Below, piece after piece: positions 33,720 through 46,249 of a DNA stretch of 64,000 nucleotides. The first letter of the stretch is position 1. Every line of letters begins with the position of its first letter. The DNA is taken from assembly GCA_948099385.1 (NCBI GenBank), contig CANUEZ040000108.1, positions 382,001 to 446,000 on the forward strand. The letters are read 5' to 3'. Under the pieces are notes generated by a model. It made no database searches. It worked only from the letters and a program-made list of their open reading frames with translations, and was not told the origin of the DNA. The position numbers and the translations under genes were made by a program. This stretch comes from Fasciola hepatica. Its lineage: Eukaryota; Platyhelminthes; Trematoda; Plagiorchiida; Fasciolidae.

Positions 33720-35870
33720 TACACCGAAGGCGTTACTACGGTAACCGTGAGTGAGCAATGTGGGTTATTGTATTGATCAACCAAGCAAATAAACAAATAT
33801 GAATGAAAATATGTCAACACTTCGACTGACCTCCATTCTGGGGAGTGCGCCAGCTCATATTTACAATCAAAGCATCAATAATGGCCGTAAATGAACAGCA
33901 CAAATTATGGAATCATGATGATATAAATCAAAGCTAGTTTTTACATCAAAAAGGCATCTAGTAATTGTATCACTGAAAGAAACAGCCTACCCTCTGTGGA
34001 GTAGCTAATAATGGTGTAGTTTCTAGAGGTAATCCTTCCTCTTTTGCTTTAAAGAATTTGGGGGTAAATCGCAGAAATAATCAGTATAAAGTATGCACAT
34101 ATCGTCTGACCGACTGCTTTTTCCTTAACTTAGTGATACTTACGGTGTTGTCTATCCTACCGATTATACTGATAGTAGGGTATTTGTAGTGTTATTCATA
34201 GTGTTCTATTGGTAGAATGATTTCCAAGTCGTCGCTATTCAAGGCTCGGCCCGAACTTATTAAATCCGGTGTGACTGTGTAGAACAGGTCACCTTTGTAA
34301 AACTTCACAGAAAGACATGATAAAATGTGCTTCGTAGCATAAGTTTGATTTTAAAGCAATTTTATCGTTCGGCATGAGCGTGACTTCCCATCGCACATTC
34401 CCACCGTCAAGCCCGCAGTAAAGTGGACTTAGACTGAGGTTGAAAGCGAAGTCAGAAGGTTGTTACAAATTCATTAGCAGTCATTTATAGCGCATTCTGA
34501 TCGACTGATGGATTTTGCAGCCCTAACAGACTACCTGAGACATATGTGCTATAGCGATCGTCGCGTACTAGTGTGGGGAGTGATTCAGTTGCTGTTTTAC
34601 ACCAGCATATTTCCGAACGCACGCTAGCTAGACAGTAACAACTGCACATACCGTGTCGACCCATGTGGCGTATCTATTTCCAAATAGTTGGTTCTGTCGT
34701 GGTTGTCTGAATAATTGTGTCACCGACGTTTTACTACATGCTTACGCATGAGCGCCGTAGAAGGGGCCTTTACCCCATAGCCACGAAGGCCCACTACACT
34801 ATTGGGGATAACCGGCAGCCAGACCCCGAGACTTGGAGTGGCGAAGAACCACATAGGGTCCCAATAGATCAGACAGACATCCTCTCCGTTAAGGCCTGAT
34901 GCCCAGTAAACGAACCACCAATCGATCAGCGACGCAGCGATTTTTATTTTAAGAGGTCAGATTTCGAAACCAACACTTGATCTTAAGTTTGGGGTGACAC
35001 GTCTCTTTGGACAAAACACGGATGAATGTTGTAAACCTTTCATGTAATGAATTATGGTCTAATCAGCAAAGACATTGTACACGTGTGCAAAATAATGGTG
35101 AATTTGCTCGCTCACCGTTGCTTTCAATGTATGGTTCAATCCTCGGCATTACCATCTAACATTGAAATTAAACTTTTTGTATATAATAGGAAGGTGTACA
35201 GTGTCAACGCAAGTGACGAATACGCTCTGCATCATTTGGTTCTTACTTGAAACAACCCACCGGCAATTAGATAGGAAATCCTACCTGCTTCTGTATGGGA
35301 ATCAACGATTTGCATCTATCTCAACAATCGTAGTTGTAACTGTGCAAGTAGCACTACCTATTTATCCTACCCCCCTGGAAAGCACAGGTGTACAGCATTC
35401 TCACTGGTTATCATTTGTCAGCCAGGTAATGATACTGTATGACAATCACCAAATGGAGATTCAGATTGACCGTTGTTGTAGCAAACCAACGGCCATCATG
35501 TTTGAAGTTGTGATTGACCCATTTGTGCAATCATACTATCAGGTTCCAGTGATTAACGATTTCCTCATGCCGTTTGTAGAGTAGCAAAATGATCCTTCCT
35601 ATATTACCGTGGATAACAGCAAATATTATCCCCATTGCTTTTCCGAATGTATGCTTACACTGAACTATGCTCTTTCTGCCTCTCTCGATCTGGTAGTTTT
35701 GCTTGTAGGATAATACTGCAAGATCTATCATCCGATTCATTGTGTAGGTTTCCATTTGATTTAGCAATCGTTCCTGGTGCTAATAATCTAGTTTTTCAAG
35801 CAAGGACCGTGAAATATCAGGAAATCACAAATAGCGGGCTGAATATTTCAATCGTTTACCATTGCATATG
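33720..35870. other. no defendable gene
   Basis: Frames 34717-34899 and 35162-35584 (plus) and 35531-35767 (minus) are open but unflanked or contradictory. A tiny block with acceptor GAAAGCACAG and donor AGCCAG|GTAATG lies near 35392-35429. Confidence 0.35.
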
Positions 35871-35873
35871 TAG

Positions 35874-36101
35874 ACGCTGTTGGACGAGCTAGAGAACAAA
35901 TCGATTTGGCCAAGCAAGCACCTAATGCCTCAGTTCGCACAAATGTATTACTTCCTGTTGGTGTAACCGTATTAGAAGTTGCGTAAACTGAATTACATAG
36001 AGCTCCAAGATAAATTAGAGGAGGCAATAGGACATGACCATGAATGGGAAGGCATCAATATCGATGACACGGACTCAGCTCAATTTTACGATGGATGTTA
36101 A
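35874..36101 (+). CDS. last two exons of an unrecognised protein
   Basis: Exon 35874-35960 (acceptor CATTGCATATGTAG, donor CTGTTG|GTGTAA) and exon 36001-36101 (acceptor TGAATTACATAG, TAA stop) are separated by a 40-nt intron and join in phase. The joined frame reads GRAREQIDLAKQAPNASV, then VLLPVELQDKLEEAIGH, then an acidic tail (EGINIDDTDSAQF) ending YDGC. The composition is strongly protein-like (alternating charged helix, acidic C-terminus). No family recognised, and the preceding exon is not identified. The first exon also has a second open frame, but only this one joins across the intron. Confidence 0.5.
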
Positions 36102-38700
36102 AATTAATATTCATAAGCGGGACGAAGGAATTTTTCGTTTTTTGCTTCATACCATAGAATGACCAAAATCAATGCAATGACCTTGGCAGAAAATGATTGT
36201 ACAGAACTTTAAAAGTAATCGCATTTTCAGTTTATGAAAAAATACAACCAGTTTATCAGAGTAAAATGCAAGGAAATTTTCTCAAACTTTTGAAACAGTT
36301 GAAATCATATCCTAGGATCAATTGCAAAACAATCGCTTAAAAATAACAAATCAATAGAGGTTTTTGGTCAGCTTCCTGTGTTTTATGGACTGGGTTGGTG
36401 TGAGACGTCTCGGTCACTGTTTGACACCACAGGTCAAATCTAAGTCTCCACAATTACCAATTGAACTGAAGCAAGGGCTGTGCATAAGTGCTCAGTGTTC
36501 GGTAACACAGAGTTATTTTGAATGATGGTTGTAAGTTGACATTTTAGTTAACACGAGTAGCCTCCCTGAAGACCGATTTACAATCACAGGGCTATTTAGA
36601 AGCAAAAGAGATTGCATGTATATTACTCATATTTTTAGTGATGGCCTGCAGTCACGCCTGAAAGATATGCATAACAACGAAGGTACTTCCTAAGTGTCAG
36701 AGAAAATATAGAAAGGGAAGTGCTTCTGAGATGTTCGGATCAAGGACAAGCGCTGCTTAACTTGAGATCGTGGTGTATCAGTTTACCACAAGTGTTCAGT
36801 TTGTCCGACAAAATTATGTTATCCTCAGCTAACACCGAGTTTAAGATCAATTCACTGCTCTAATGCGAGCCGTGAGTGGCATCCCAAGTTGAGGAAGCTA
36901 ATTAATCCCCTGGCTGCCAATGTATCACTTTTACATTATGGCTAAATCCCCAAAACCAGCGGTCAATTTCCTCTCCCAGTGTAAGACCTCTGAAGTAAGG
37001 TGAGGCACCACCTCGTTCTTTCAAGTATCCATGCTAGGAGGAACTGATTAGAGAACTCCAGACACGGCTGATGACCCGCCGGCCAATAGCTTTCAGCCTG
37101 AACCTAGTTTATGATTTGTTAGCCTTTCAATAAATAACTTTTAAAATACTGGCCTCGTCGTGCTTTCCACAATTTACTTTCAGAAAGCCCAAAGTCGTGA
37201 AAACGTACATAAGAACCGATTATTTCGGAAACCAATATTTGCCCTAAAGTCCCTTTGCGTCTTGAGTCTCTGAACACTAGGCCTTGTGTGAACGATTTAC
37301 TCGGAGAAGTATCGTCGGAGTTTTGATAAGTACTCAATTATTTGGTCAACGCCAATGAGACTGTTTAGTGGGCATTAAGCATCCAGATGAGTCAACGTCA
37401 TTCATCTAGCTAATCCATGGCCCCTTGTTCAGTGGATGACATCAGCACAGGGTCATCAACAAAGTTTATCGCGTTTGTTGTTAATTATGTTACCTCACAA
37501 TCGATTTGTAAACACAAACCTACGTGAACGGTTTCCTCAATCTCATCTGACGCATGTTTTTATCATCCCCATTTGTCCTCTGGGAGCGCGCGAGAATATT
37601 CCTCATGATCTATGATACTACTCTTCGTTGTCTCTCACTTGGTGGCTCTCATGATTTGCTAACTAGTCTCTCTCTCTCTCTCGCTATTTGTTCATCTTTT
37701 GATAGCTTTCGCGCTATTATCGTACTTTGTATTGTTGGAAAGGCGTGCATTTTGCATCAGTAAAAAAGGTCAACTTTACAAATGGTTGATCAGTGGGAAG
37801 AATTATTTCTACTTCCCCATACTGAGTAGTAATATCGATGTTTATCTAAGTATTTCAGATTTATTTCTTTGTCGATGTTATTTTGAGTCACAGTTTTTTT
37901 TCAATGGAATGGAGGAGCTTTTGTGACTGTTGTTTACACGTAGTGTCAAAATCCCATCGAAGTTTTCATTGTTCTAGTTCTTGTTTTCACTTTAGTACTC
38001 CTGGAAAAATATTTTATCTGGTCTTTTCTTACCTTTTTACGGCCAGCATATGCAAGCGCGTACCTGGTTATCCAATCAATCAGCCAAAAACCAACAAACC
38101 AGTGGATGTGAGCAGCAAATAGAAAAAACAAGTAGCAATTGCTCCCGTGCGAAATTCTATCATTAGGTTCTAAGTTTATTATCAATGCGATCCCTATTAT
38201 TTTGGGTCGCATGCATTCCCAGTGACCACAACGGGCAATTTACGCACAAAGTCAATCAAGTCATTTATGAGGTATTCGGTGGTGTGTATCGAGTACCTTT
38301 ACTATCTTCAATTTCTAGTGTGGACGACGCAAAGTTACGTAACTCTTCAGCACCGAGAATAACTTCCTAATCGCACTCAAATCTGGGCTGGTACACAGTC
38401 ACTGGTAAAAATGTCCCACTGATTTGTTCTTAGTTCCGGTGGCATGAAAACTTGTCTTGAAAGAATAGACGTTTTTGGTTATTAGATACTCACCCTAGTG
38501 CTTTAAAATGAAGCGAAATATTTTTTCTGGAGGTACTTCTGGTGAGAAAGAAAATAAACATTTGCAGTGAGTTCAACTAACTATATTGTACAGGGTGTCG
38601 TTTGCGTCAATCTCCTGACAAAGTTGACCATATTTTGAATGGCGAGGAGCACGCGTGTACAGAGAGTCCAGTTTTACAATCACCAGGTGATTCGTCAGAA
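36102..38700. other. mostly non-coding
   Basis: One candidate is the minus-strand frame 37119-37337 (72 codons, containing KGTLGQILVSEIIGSYVRF), with a donor TTAT|GTACGT that would give an immediate stop if used. A short CT run lies at 37669-37682. Other frames (37554-38122 plus, 37946-38212 minus) overlap and lack paired splice sites. Confidence 0.35.
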
Positions 38701-38717
38701 GTACCGTAGTACCTACA

Positions 38718-39002
38718 TCAAAAATCGAAATTTAGGGCCATTTCTGGCCGTTCTGAAGATTGTCTTTCACTAACCGGGGAACTAACTTTCGAAGAATCAC
38801 CGTGTGATTCTAAAAATGGAGTCTTCATCCACGTAAACTTCTCAACATTCAAATGAGATTCAGTGATGAATATAATATGGAATGCTGAAGTATAGGGATG
38901 ATTAAGCAGGATAGTACCGGGTACGCATGTCTGATGAGCGGCAACCACTGCGAAGCTGGTTATGTGCTTCCGGGCTAATTTTGTTCTGTCATCCAGATAC
39001 AA
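38718..39002 (-). CDS. three-exon C-terminal model, unrecognised protein
   Basis: A block ending at 38918 (donor CCCG|GTACTA) joins across a 33-nt intron to exon 38884-38801 (acceptor CATCCCTATACTTCAG). That exon joins across a 48-nt intron (acceptor GACAATCTTCAG) to 38752-38718, which ends in TGA. Both junctions agree in phase (one leftover base each). The joined sequence reads YLDDRTKLARKHITSF, then FITESHLNVEKFTWMKTPF, ending RPEMALNFDF. The upstream limit is open (frame from 39002). Acceptors are strong and donors moderate. Not recognised. Confidence 0.45.
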   Translation of the reverse strand: MYLDDRTKLARKHITSFAVVAAHQTCVPGTILLNHPYTSAFHIIFITESHLNVEKFTWMKTPFLESHGDSSKVSSPVSERQSSERPEMALNFDF

Positions 39003-41600
39003 AAATACACTACTTGATTATGTTTTATTGCAACTCAAATCAACGGACGAATGAAAGTTCTGGCATTGCATTTCTTTGGGTATTTTTTATCGCCAACCAC
39101 GAACTGTTCACTGTCTAGCATAAAAAGTGAAATGATCTAAAAACAACTGTTTGCAGCTCCTTTTGAGTTGTTTTGTGTTGGAAAACCCCCGTTTTTAAAG
39201 CCTGTTAGCGATTTTCGATTGATTTAAGGCTGACTAGCTTACTTCGCTCAATCTCAGTTAGGCAGTGGCGTTTAGTAATTGACGAAAGAACCTAAGTTAA
39301 TAGATATGGCTTTATTTCGACGGTATTTCAAATAGCCCCGCCAGTAATACCATTGTCCAGATGGGATTATTTGGGTCTTGATAACAAAGTTTTATTAGAA
39401 TAACGTGGAAAATATGCGTTTTCATGGAAAGATTCCGGTCAATGCTTCTCCGCTCTAATAATTTAGTCCAAGTTCCCGGATGTTTAGCATGTTCTCCTAG
39501 GTCATGACAGAAACTTTACCTTGACGCGGAGAAAGGGCATTCAAAATAAGGAGAAGATGTTCCACAAGTTTACTGTTGACCAGTAAAATAATTCAGTATT
39601 CTGCAGATGTATTTGCATTGTTGTCGTATCATTATGCAAAAGGCATACGTATGACACTTCAGAAAATGTAAAGACTATTTAGTTCACACTATTTATCGGC
39701 TATAAAAATCACTTGTGGTAAGTTTTACGTGGATGCTTTCAGATACTAGTCACGCTCACCATGTTCCTAATCTTGGACATATTAGCCTGAGCCATTTTTA
39801 TCGTGACATCCAAGGACACATAATTTCAACTGAGCTCAAAAAGAACTAACCATGTCAATGAGAAGTGCCCTGATCTGCCATAGTGAACATAGAGTAGAGA
39901 AATTTTTTAAAAATGTTTGTTCCACTCCGACGAAATCCTCAGACTTTCGTACGTCTCATGATCAAACTCTAGTTCCTTTCTGCTTGCTAAATAATGGTGT
40001 AACATTTTAATGCAGCTTTCAACATGCAGGACGTCACTGTTCGATAAATGGATTGATTCTTCACAAGGTTTATTGGGCTATTCTTCACATGCGACTTGCT
40101 TCAGCAGCTCTACGTGCGACAATTATCGTTCAAGCCACAGAACTGACTCGGGAGTGCTAAGGTAATCTCGCCTTCATTATTTGCTACCAGAATGTCACGA
40201 GAGATTTCCTAAAACACTGGAATATTACATTGATCATGTTTTCGAAGGAAATGTTTCCTACCTCACTTCTTATTAGGCGAAAAGAAAGTCTGAATTCATG
40301 GTATGTGGAACACATATATAGGAGGCGTACCAGTTACAACAGATTAGGCAGATCCTGGAAGCACCGAAGTGAACCAGTCTTGTTGTTGTCAAGACGCTTA
40401 AAGTACTCTGAAGGACGCGAAAATTGGAAAAAACACTCATTTAGTTTATGCTTGTAGTCACTTGTAAAAAATAACAAAATAATCGACTATAACACTAGTG
40501 TAAATCGGATAGAAAAGATGTTGGATGGAAAAAAGCCTGAACAAAAACACGAGCCCATCAGACGACCACGCAGTTTATGCACGTACCAAACTCTTAAGTA
40601 CCGGATGAAATGGAATGAAAACTCTTTGGGTTGGTGCTTTTAACGAAAAGGGTTAATTTTATTAATCTCGTCGTACCTTTTGCATTTAAGTATAAATTAA
40701 CCGAAAAGCTGTAAAAACAAGCTGCACGACACCGTTCAGTAATTATTTGCTTTTTTAAAGAATTTTCTGGAGCGTCTAGAAGATCCTCCTAAAGATAGAT
40801 TCCTTTTCATTTTCCTCCACTGATTTACTATGAATCGGGTAATCAGTGTTTTTCTGCTTCAGTGCAAGATCACTTGCATGCTATTTTTCAGCAATCGGAA
40901 TAATTCGGACAAAAACTGCGCGTTTGTTCCCCACACAAAATTCCAAATGATGAATGATATTGAATCTCCGTAGAATAATACTAAGCAGCCATGGGGAATA
41001 ATGTGTTTTTGACAGAAACGACGAAATTTTTTCTCACCAGTTTAAGGGGTTTCCTTCTTCTTCTTTGTGTTGCATCCTAATCAAAAGAGATTGACGTCTT
41101 GATGGGTAACTAATTCTGTTCATCAATGAAGTTAGCCAGTTTAATATGGCTGTTATCTTTCCAAGGAGAAATCCTGCTTTGGTTCATTCGTGGCAAATTA
41201 GTCCATAGTAATATTTATGGAATTCTTCACCATATGTTTAAAGTTTCCGAAAGAGTTTTATTTTGTGAGACCGGACAGCACATATTCTGCAAGCACTTGT
41301 ACAGCTATAGCCATATTACCTGCGTTCATTAAAAGGTTGGTATCGTCTTGTGACGGAACATTCTATGAATTCAGCTTCCGCTCTTTAACGAATGTCGGAT
41401 TACACACTGTGTGGTGAATTCTCATTGTCAGAGAGTCGGAAATCTCTTTGAAAAAGTGAACTTGCAGTATGACAATATTCAGCAGGATATCCGTGTGTAT
41501 CCGCTGCTGCCCACTAGCTGAGTACTCATGGAAGGCTTTATAATGAAACTCGGTACTACAGCTTTGGTCGCGTCTGCGTCCTTTGGTTTGAATTCTACGG
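39003..41600. other. mostly non-coding
   Basis: Frames 40230-40457 and 41126-41417 (plus) have no paired splice sites. A block at 41363-41611 (minus) contains a pyrimidine-rich acceptor (CTTTTTTCAAAG), after which the frame runs to a stop; it could be an alternative last exon of the neighbouring minus-strand model. Confidence 0.35.
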
Positions 41601-41619
41601 AGGCTGACCACTTCTAGAG

Positions 41620-42169
41620 TTAGTGCCCATTTGTCAAGGACGTTGTTCTGCGTGGCACAATAACCAACGGAGCTTCGCGTTTTATCAACAATTCAGCGTC
41701 TAAAATGTACGCTGTTGATGAAAGCCTGTACAAAGTCTGAAAATACTCCAACCGACTGGATGAATATTTTCCAACATTCCCCCTGAAAAATGAGATCTAA
41801 AGCGTCTACGAGAACAAATTAGAATAACTTTTCGGCCAATGCACGTCCTTTACCACAAAGCTACCATTATTTCCCTGAAAACAATAGCTGGTCGGATATG
41901 TATTCGTCAAAAATAGCACTAGGGCCTATTTTCGGGGGAATGTCTTATTTTTTTCGGATATACGTATACATGCATATATTTGTGAGCAAAAGTTTCACGG
42001 TTAATCAAATGTAGCCAATAAATCTTCTACCGGAATATCGTCATCATTCTCCAAATTCCGAATTCGGGCCTGACTTTCTTATGACTCTGTTTCCTGTAGA
42101 ACCATTGGCTCCAATACCTCTTGTCCAGTAATAAATCTCCCCTAAATGAGCATTCATTGTTCATGTGAA
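41620..42169 (-). CDS. multi-exon C-terminal model, unrecognised protein
   Basis: Exon 42169-42118 follows TTCACCTCGAGCAG and ends GAG|GTATTGG. A 24-nt intron (a multiple of three, so retention is harmless) leads to exon 42093-42031, ending CCG|GTAGAAG. Together they read HMNNECSFRGDLLLDK and SHKKVRPEFGIWRMM. The terminal exon 41736-41620 has a good acceptor (GGAGTATTTTCAG), runs 38 codons (containing AYILDAELLIKREAPLVIV) and stops at TAA. Linking the two needs a 10-nt micro-exon (GGAAATAATG after TTGTTTTCAG), which fits in phase but is speculative. Upstream frames 42277-42860 and 42908-43096 may be earlier exons. Confidence 0.42.
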
Positions 42170-42276
42170 CTGCTCGAGGTGAATTGGTGACAGAGCTGTC
42201 ACTGATTTTAGCCCAGGAATCCAACACCGAAATTAGGTTTCACAAAGTTGCTACGCAGATTTCCCCCGTCCTATTT

Positions 42277-43096
42277 TCAACTTAGTCGTTGATCTGTAGG
42301 AGCAAATAGTCGTCTATTGGTTTTCTTGTCAATATGAAAAGTGTAAAGATACGAAGTCCGTCCTGAAGAAATACTCATTTGATCAGCTGTTCTTTTGCAA
42401 GAAAAGTTTTCTCGCCTTTCGCGTGGTGGACGCTGGCTGAATGCTAGAATAGCAGACCTGACTGATCCCTTCACAAAAAAGATGCTGTCTAAATTGACCT
42501 GCTTTCTTATAACGGCTAAAGTGCACCCACCCTCTTCGGTTGAACGAACACAAAAACCTGAAACACTTTCAGTTTTATCCTTCTTGACCTCAGTGAAGAT
42601 TAGAGATGGGTCTTTCATTTCGTCCAATTAATCTAAGAAATACAGATATCACGTGAAATTTTGTAACCGGTAAACGAAATGTAGGTTAATAATGCTCCCG
42701 TCTGACCACTTGTCAGTTGAGATCTTGGGTCCTTAAATACTGTATTTTCATCATTGACAGTCATACTGGAGAGTTGGTATTTGGAAACATCTGTGCCATC
42801 ATCAACGTACTTGATGGCAAGTGTACCCTTGATAACTTGAGTATCTCTCAATGTGAACAACGTAATCAGTCTTCTTCGGGATATTTTATATCGCCTAAGG
42901 AAGCCATTTAGCCAGTGTTGTGATGCCTTGGATCATCTTGGAGCAGTTTCATAATCTGATGTTTTTGCAAGAGCAGATGCAGCCCTTCGCTCAACCACAG
43001 TCTTAGATGGCTTGCCGGCAACCCATTCACAGATATTAGGTTTGAACTAAGAAAAATGCGGTAACCGACCTGATCCAAACATGGAATTCTTAGCAT
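42277..43096 (-). CDS. open blocks upstream of the 42-kb model
   Basis: Three consecutive minus-strand frames. 43096-42908 contains a strong acceptor (CCGCATTTTTCTTAG), after which two frames stay open. 42860-42633 contains AIKYVDDGTDVSKYQ. 42627-42277 has 116 codons and contains SVRSAILAFSQRPPRERRE. Donors and acceptors exist in each, but no unique in-phase chain was found. They are listed together as probable but unresolved coding sequence. Confidence 0.3.
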
Positions 43097-43099
43097 TTC

Positions 43100-45340
43100 C
43101 GTCTTTCACCTGTTGACTGAGTACTATTTGTATTCTGCTCTGCTTCTTCGGACCATTCGGACATCATGCACTTTCTTTTAGGGAAAGCTGTGAAACTGTT
43201 GCACTAGGAGTCTTCGGCAGCTAATTTCTTGTAATCGATGGAATAGCTATTTCCCTAACACTCAGTTTGCCTTGAGAACAAGCAATAGAGGGGAGAGAAC
43301 CTGCCGGAGCTAGAAATAAAAGATTACGATCCACGTCCTTTCGTCACCAGGTGTGCAACATTGGCATCTGTAAGTATAACAGTCAGACTGTTGGTTTGAC
43401 GGTTAAAACAAGTCATTCAAGTCCTACTGCAGTTACAGCACGGACGATTCGGTGAACGAAAAAGCATGCACTTCGCTATTATACTTTGCCTTTTGATCAG
43501 GTTTCAAATACCCGAACTTCAATTTCCTCGCAGTCGAATTATTTCGAACGTTGGGACCTTACAAAAATCGTCGGTATGCTTCGTCTTATCGAACCACTGG
43601 GACTTAGTTTCAGAGTAGACCTTGTATTATAAGCCTCCTGAAAAACCTTACTAAGGCTTATTATTGGGGTTGGTCTTTATATCGAGGAGATATAGTAGCT
43701 GTGCTGGTCTACGAAGCTATGAGAAGTGTATTGAATTGACGATTTCCTTGAAAGAAGGCATTTTAGCTCTCAAAGGTAAATTTGTGGACACTATGCGATA
43801 ATAGAGTAGATCCATTGAAGTAGAGAGCAATAAGTTGTGGGGCTGTCAGTCAGGGGGCCTGGATAGTTCAGTATTTTATTCATTTTATTTGAATGAAGTT
43901 ATAACTGTTCTCCCTCAAATAAATATACCATACAACTGATATGCTCTGCAGTGTTGTGAAGCGAATACAAGCTAACAAAATGGACTGAGGATGGAAAACT
44001 TGAGTTTCCGTATGGTAGTTATCAAACATCGTCTAAGAGATTTAACACGGCGCTCCTATTGGTACCCGTAAACCGTTGATCTAATACTGAGAACTCGAGA
44101 CGCATATACACACGAGTCCGTTTATGACTGGGCGCATCCAATCGTACTTACGTCCTCAGGTGCATAAAACATGCAGTGACCCTGAAACTCACCTTGTGAC
44201 TGTGACCCTACCACGCTTATATCTACCTCTGCCGAGTACTACGGAGTATCTACACTCACGCCAGTACTCATCCTTTTACTTGCCTTTGACTTCGGGGAAT
44301 CACTAAAAGCACAGCAAGGCCCCGCTGGCTTTCAGCATATTCTGTATGCCAATTGGTCGAATAGAAATATATACGGAGCTGTTCTTCTTTTTTCCCGCTT
44401 CTATGAGCCAACCGAATGGATTTTTCCAGTGTTTGGGGCCAAACGGAGGGATTTTCTCCCGGAATTCAAAGATGACAAGTATTGTATCGTCCTTATCAAC
44501 ACATATATAGGCCGAATCCCTACACTAGCACCCACTTTTACTTAGTCTAATAGGTAAACCAAAAACCCTTAATTGAACTGAAGTCGGTAAAATGGAGGTG
44601 TGAAGGCAGTTTGCAAACTATTTGTAGACAACACGTGAGTTCACCCAGCTGGAGTTCAGCATCGACTACGAAAATGCTTTTCATCAAGTGGCGTGCAGAA
44701 TAGTGGAAGTTACCTTAAATACGTGGTCCTTCTGCGCAAAAAACAGTATTTTCGGGATTATTTATACAGCGTTTCCCCAGCCACGACGATGACTTATGAG
44801 TCCGGCTACTCATGAGTAGTTCGATTCTGCAGGATAAATGTGGCCTGGGGGTTCTCAAACAGTCACATCCTTTCAGCCTAGCGGGTCCCTGACATTAGGC
44901 TTGCTATTCATTGACCAGACAGCCCTCTTTCGCAAGTAGTAATTATCTTTGGTAAATTAAGTACTCTACTCCTAACCTAGTTATCTGTAACTCCATGTAA
45001 CAGCATCTACCTTCGATAGTGTATATCAAGAAATGAAATCCAAACCAAGATAAACAAGCTAAAAGTCCGTATTAGAAGAATATTTGAAGAACGTAAATAA
45101 ACGAAAAAGAAGCAGACCTTCGAACGGCTTGTTTTCGTCACACATACCAAGGCACACATGGTATTATTATCAAAGTTCATAAATGTCTATTATTGATACT
45201 GTCCGATTGTAACAGAATGCAGATGGTTTAGGTAACTCAGCCGACCGTTAACAACTGTTTTCATCGCTCAGCCTTGCTTTTATCTCAGGCACTACTTATT
45301 GGAGTTGTTATGCTCGGAAACCTGCTTATGATGTATACCA
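43100..45340. other. non-coding apart from a micro-exon candidate
   Basis: At 43351-43369 a strong acceptor (CGTCCTTTCGTCACCAG) and a near-perfect donor (GTAAGTATAA) bracket only 19 bases on the plus strand. No other exon is supported. Confidence 0.4.
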
Positions 45341-45346
45341 AACATT

Positions 45347-45632
45347 GTGTACATAAATCGGCATATAATATGTCACTCAGTTAGTGTTACTGTGCTGCCG
45401 GATATCGTACGCACACAACTGTCGAATAGGAACAGAGGCAATCGTTTCGGGTTTCAGTGCCTCATGGGATTCGAAGTCTTGTCATCTGATCGAACAACAG
45501 TTGAGCTTTATTGTGTTCCAGTTAGCTAATCCGTTGGATAATGATGGGGAAAAATATTTGTTTTGTACCTCCGGAAGGTTATACGAGTATAAACACCAAT
45601 CTTTCTGCTCAAATGGTCAAAACTTAAACGCT
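45347..45632 (+). CDS. sushi (CCP)-like extracellular domain exons
   Basis: The exon 45522-45632 has a strong acceptor (TTTATTGTGTTCCAG) and a perfect donor (ACGCT|GTAAGT). It is open in one frame only, 37 codons, phase 0 at both ends. The preceding frame (from 45347) can join it in phase across a 22-nt intron. The joined frame has Cys spacing and context reminiscent of a sushi/complement-control repeat: a first Cys near the start, RFGFQCLMGFEVL like the family F-x-C-x-x-G-(F/Y)-x-L core, then YLFCTSGRLYEYKHQSFC like the last two cysteines. The usual Trp after the G is absent. If the small intron is retained, TVELYC supplies the third Cys instead, followed by a stop. Family assignment is inference. 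Confidence 0.4.
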
Positions 45633-46054
45633 GTAAGTTGGAGGAAATTTGTATAGGAAATTCGATCTATGACAGCTGTTGACTTCGAAGAAGAACCAAG
45701 ATCCGCAATCAATCTACTATGTAGAATTTTAACTATCACTGTTTTCAATTATTCACGTTGGTGTAATAGTTTTCAGTTGTGATGCAACCTGAAACGGTGA
45801 AAACCTAGTGGTCGCATACTTTTAATGTTTTACGAGTTACGCCGCCAGTGCGGCATGCCTAACCGAGATTCTGAAAATAACATTTCTCCAGTTAGTTTTG
45901 TCCAGCAACATTCGGATGTAGATTTATTTCGAGATGATTTGCAAAAATCGAGCTTTTAGTCAGAGATCGTATATTTCATACATGATGCTTTTTGTTATCT
46001 ACTTCCCTTAGTCAGCAACTGGTAATTTACAGTTATTTTACTTGTTTATTTTAG

Positions 46055-46243
46055 TTTGTTTTCTTCATTCCCATTTATGCAATGGGACTATCAATCACTG
46101 TACCAAAGTTTATAACTTCAGCCTGTCTTTCACCAACTTGTCCTCAGTGTTGGTTTATGGGTTACAACACTCGTTCACAGTAGACTCACAGGACTACAGC
46201 TGGAACCGTTTAGTTGCAGTTCGCTCAATCAGTACATGTCAAG
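46055..46243 (+). CDS. candidate exon
   Basis: A very strong acceptor (TTACTTGTTTATTTTAG) ends at 46054. One frame runs 62 codons to CAAG|GTTGAA (contains SFTVDSQDYSWNRLVAVR); a second frame stays open for 42 codons to a TAG. The acceptor is convincing, the donor only moderate. Confidence 0.33.
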
Positions 46244-46249
46244 GTTGAA

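Noticed and set aside
38928..38955. CTGATGAG with a GC-rich inverted repeat, a possible second hammerhead.
   Set aside because: The GAAA element is GAAG and no cleavage triplet or stem I partner is present.
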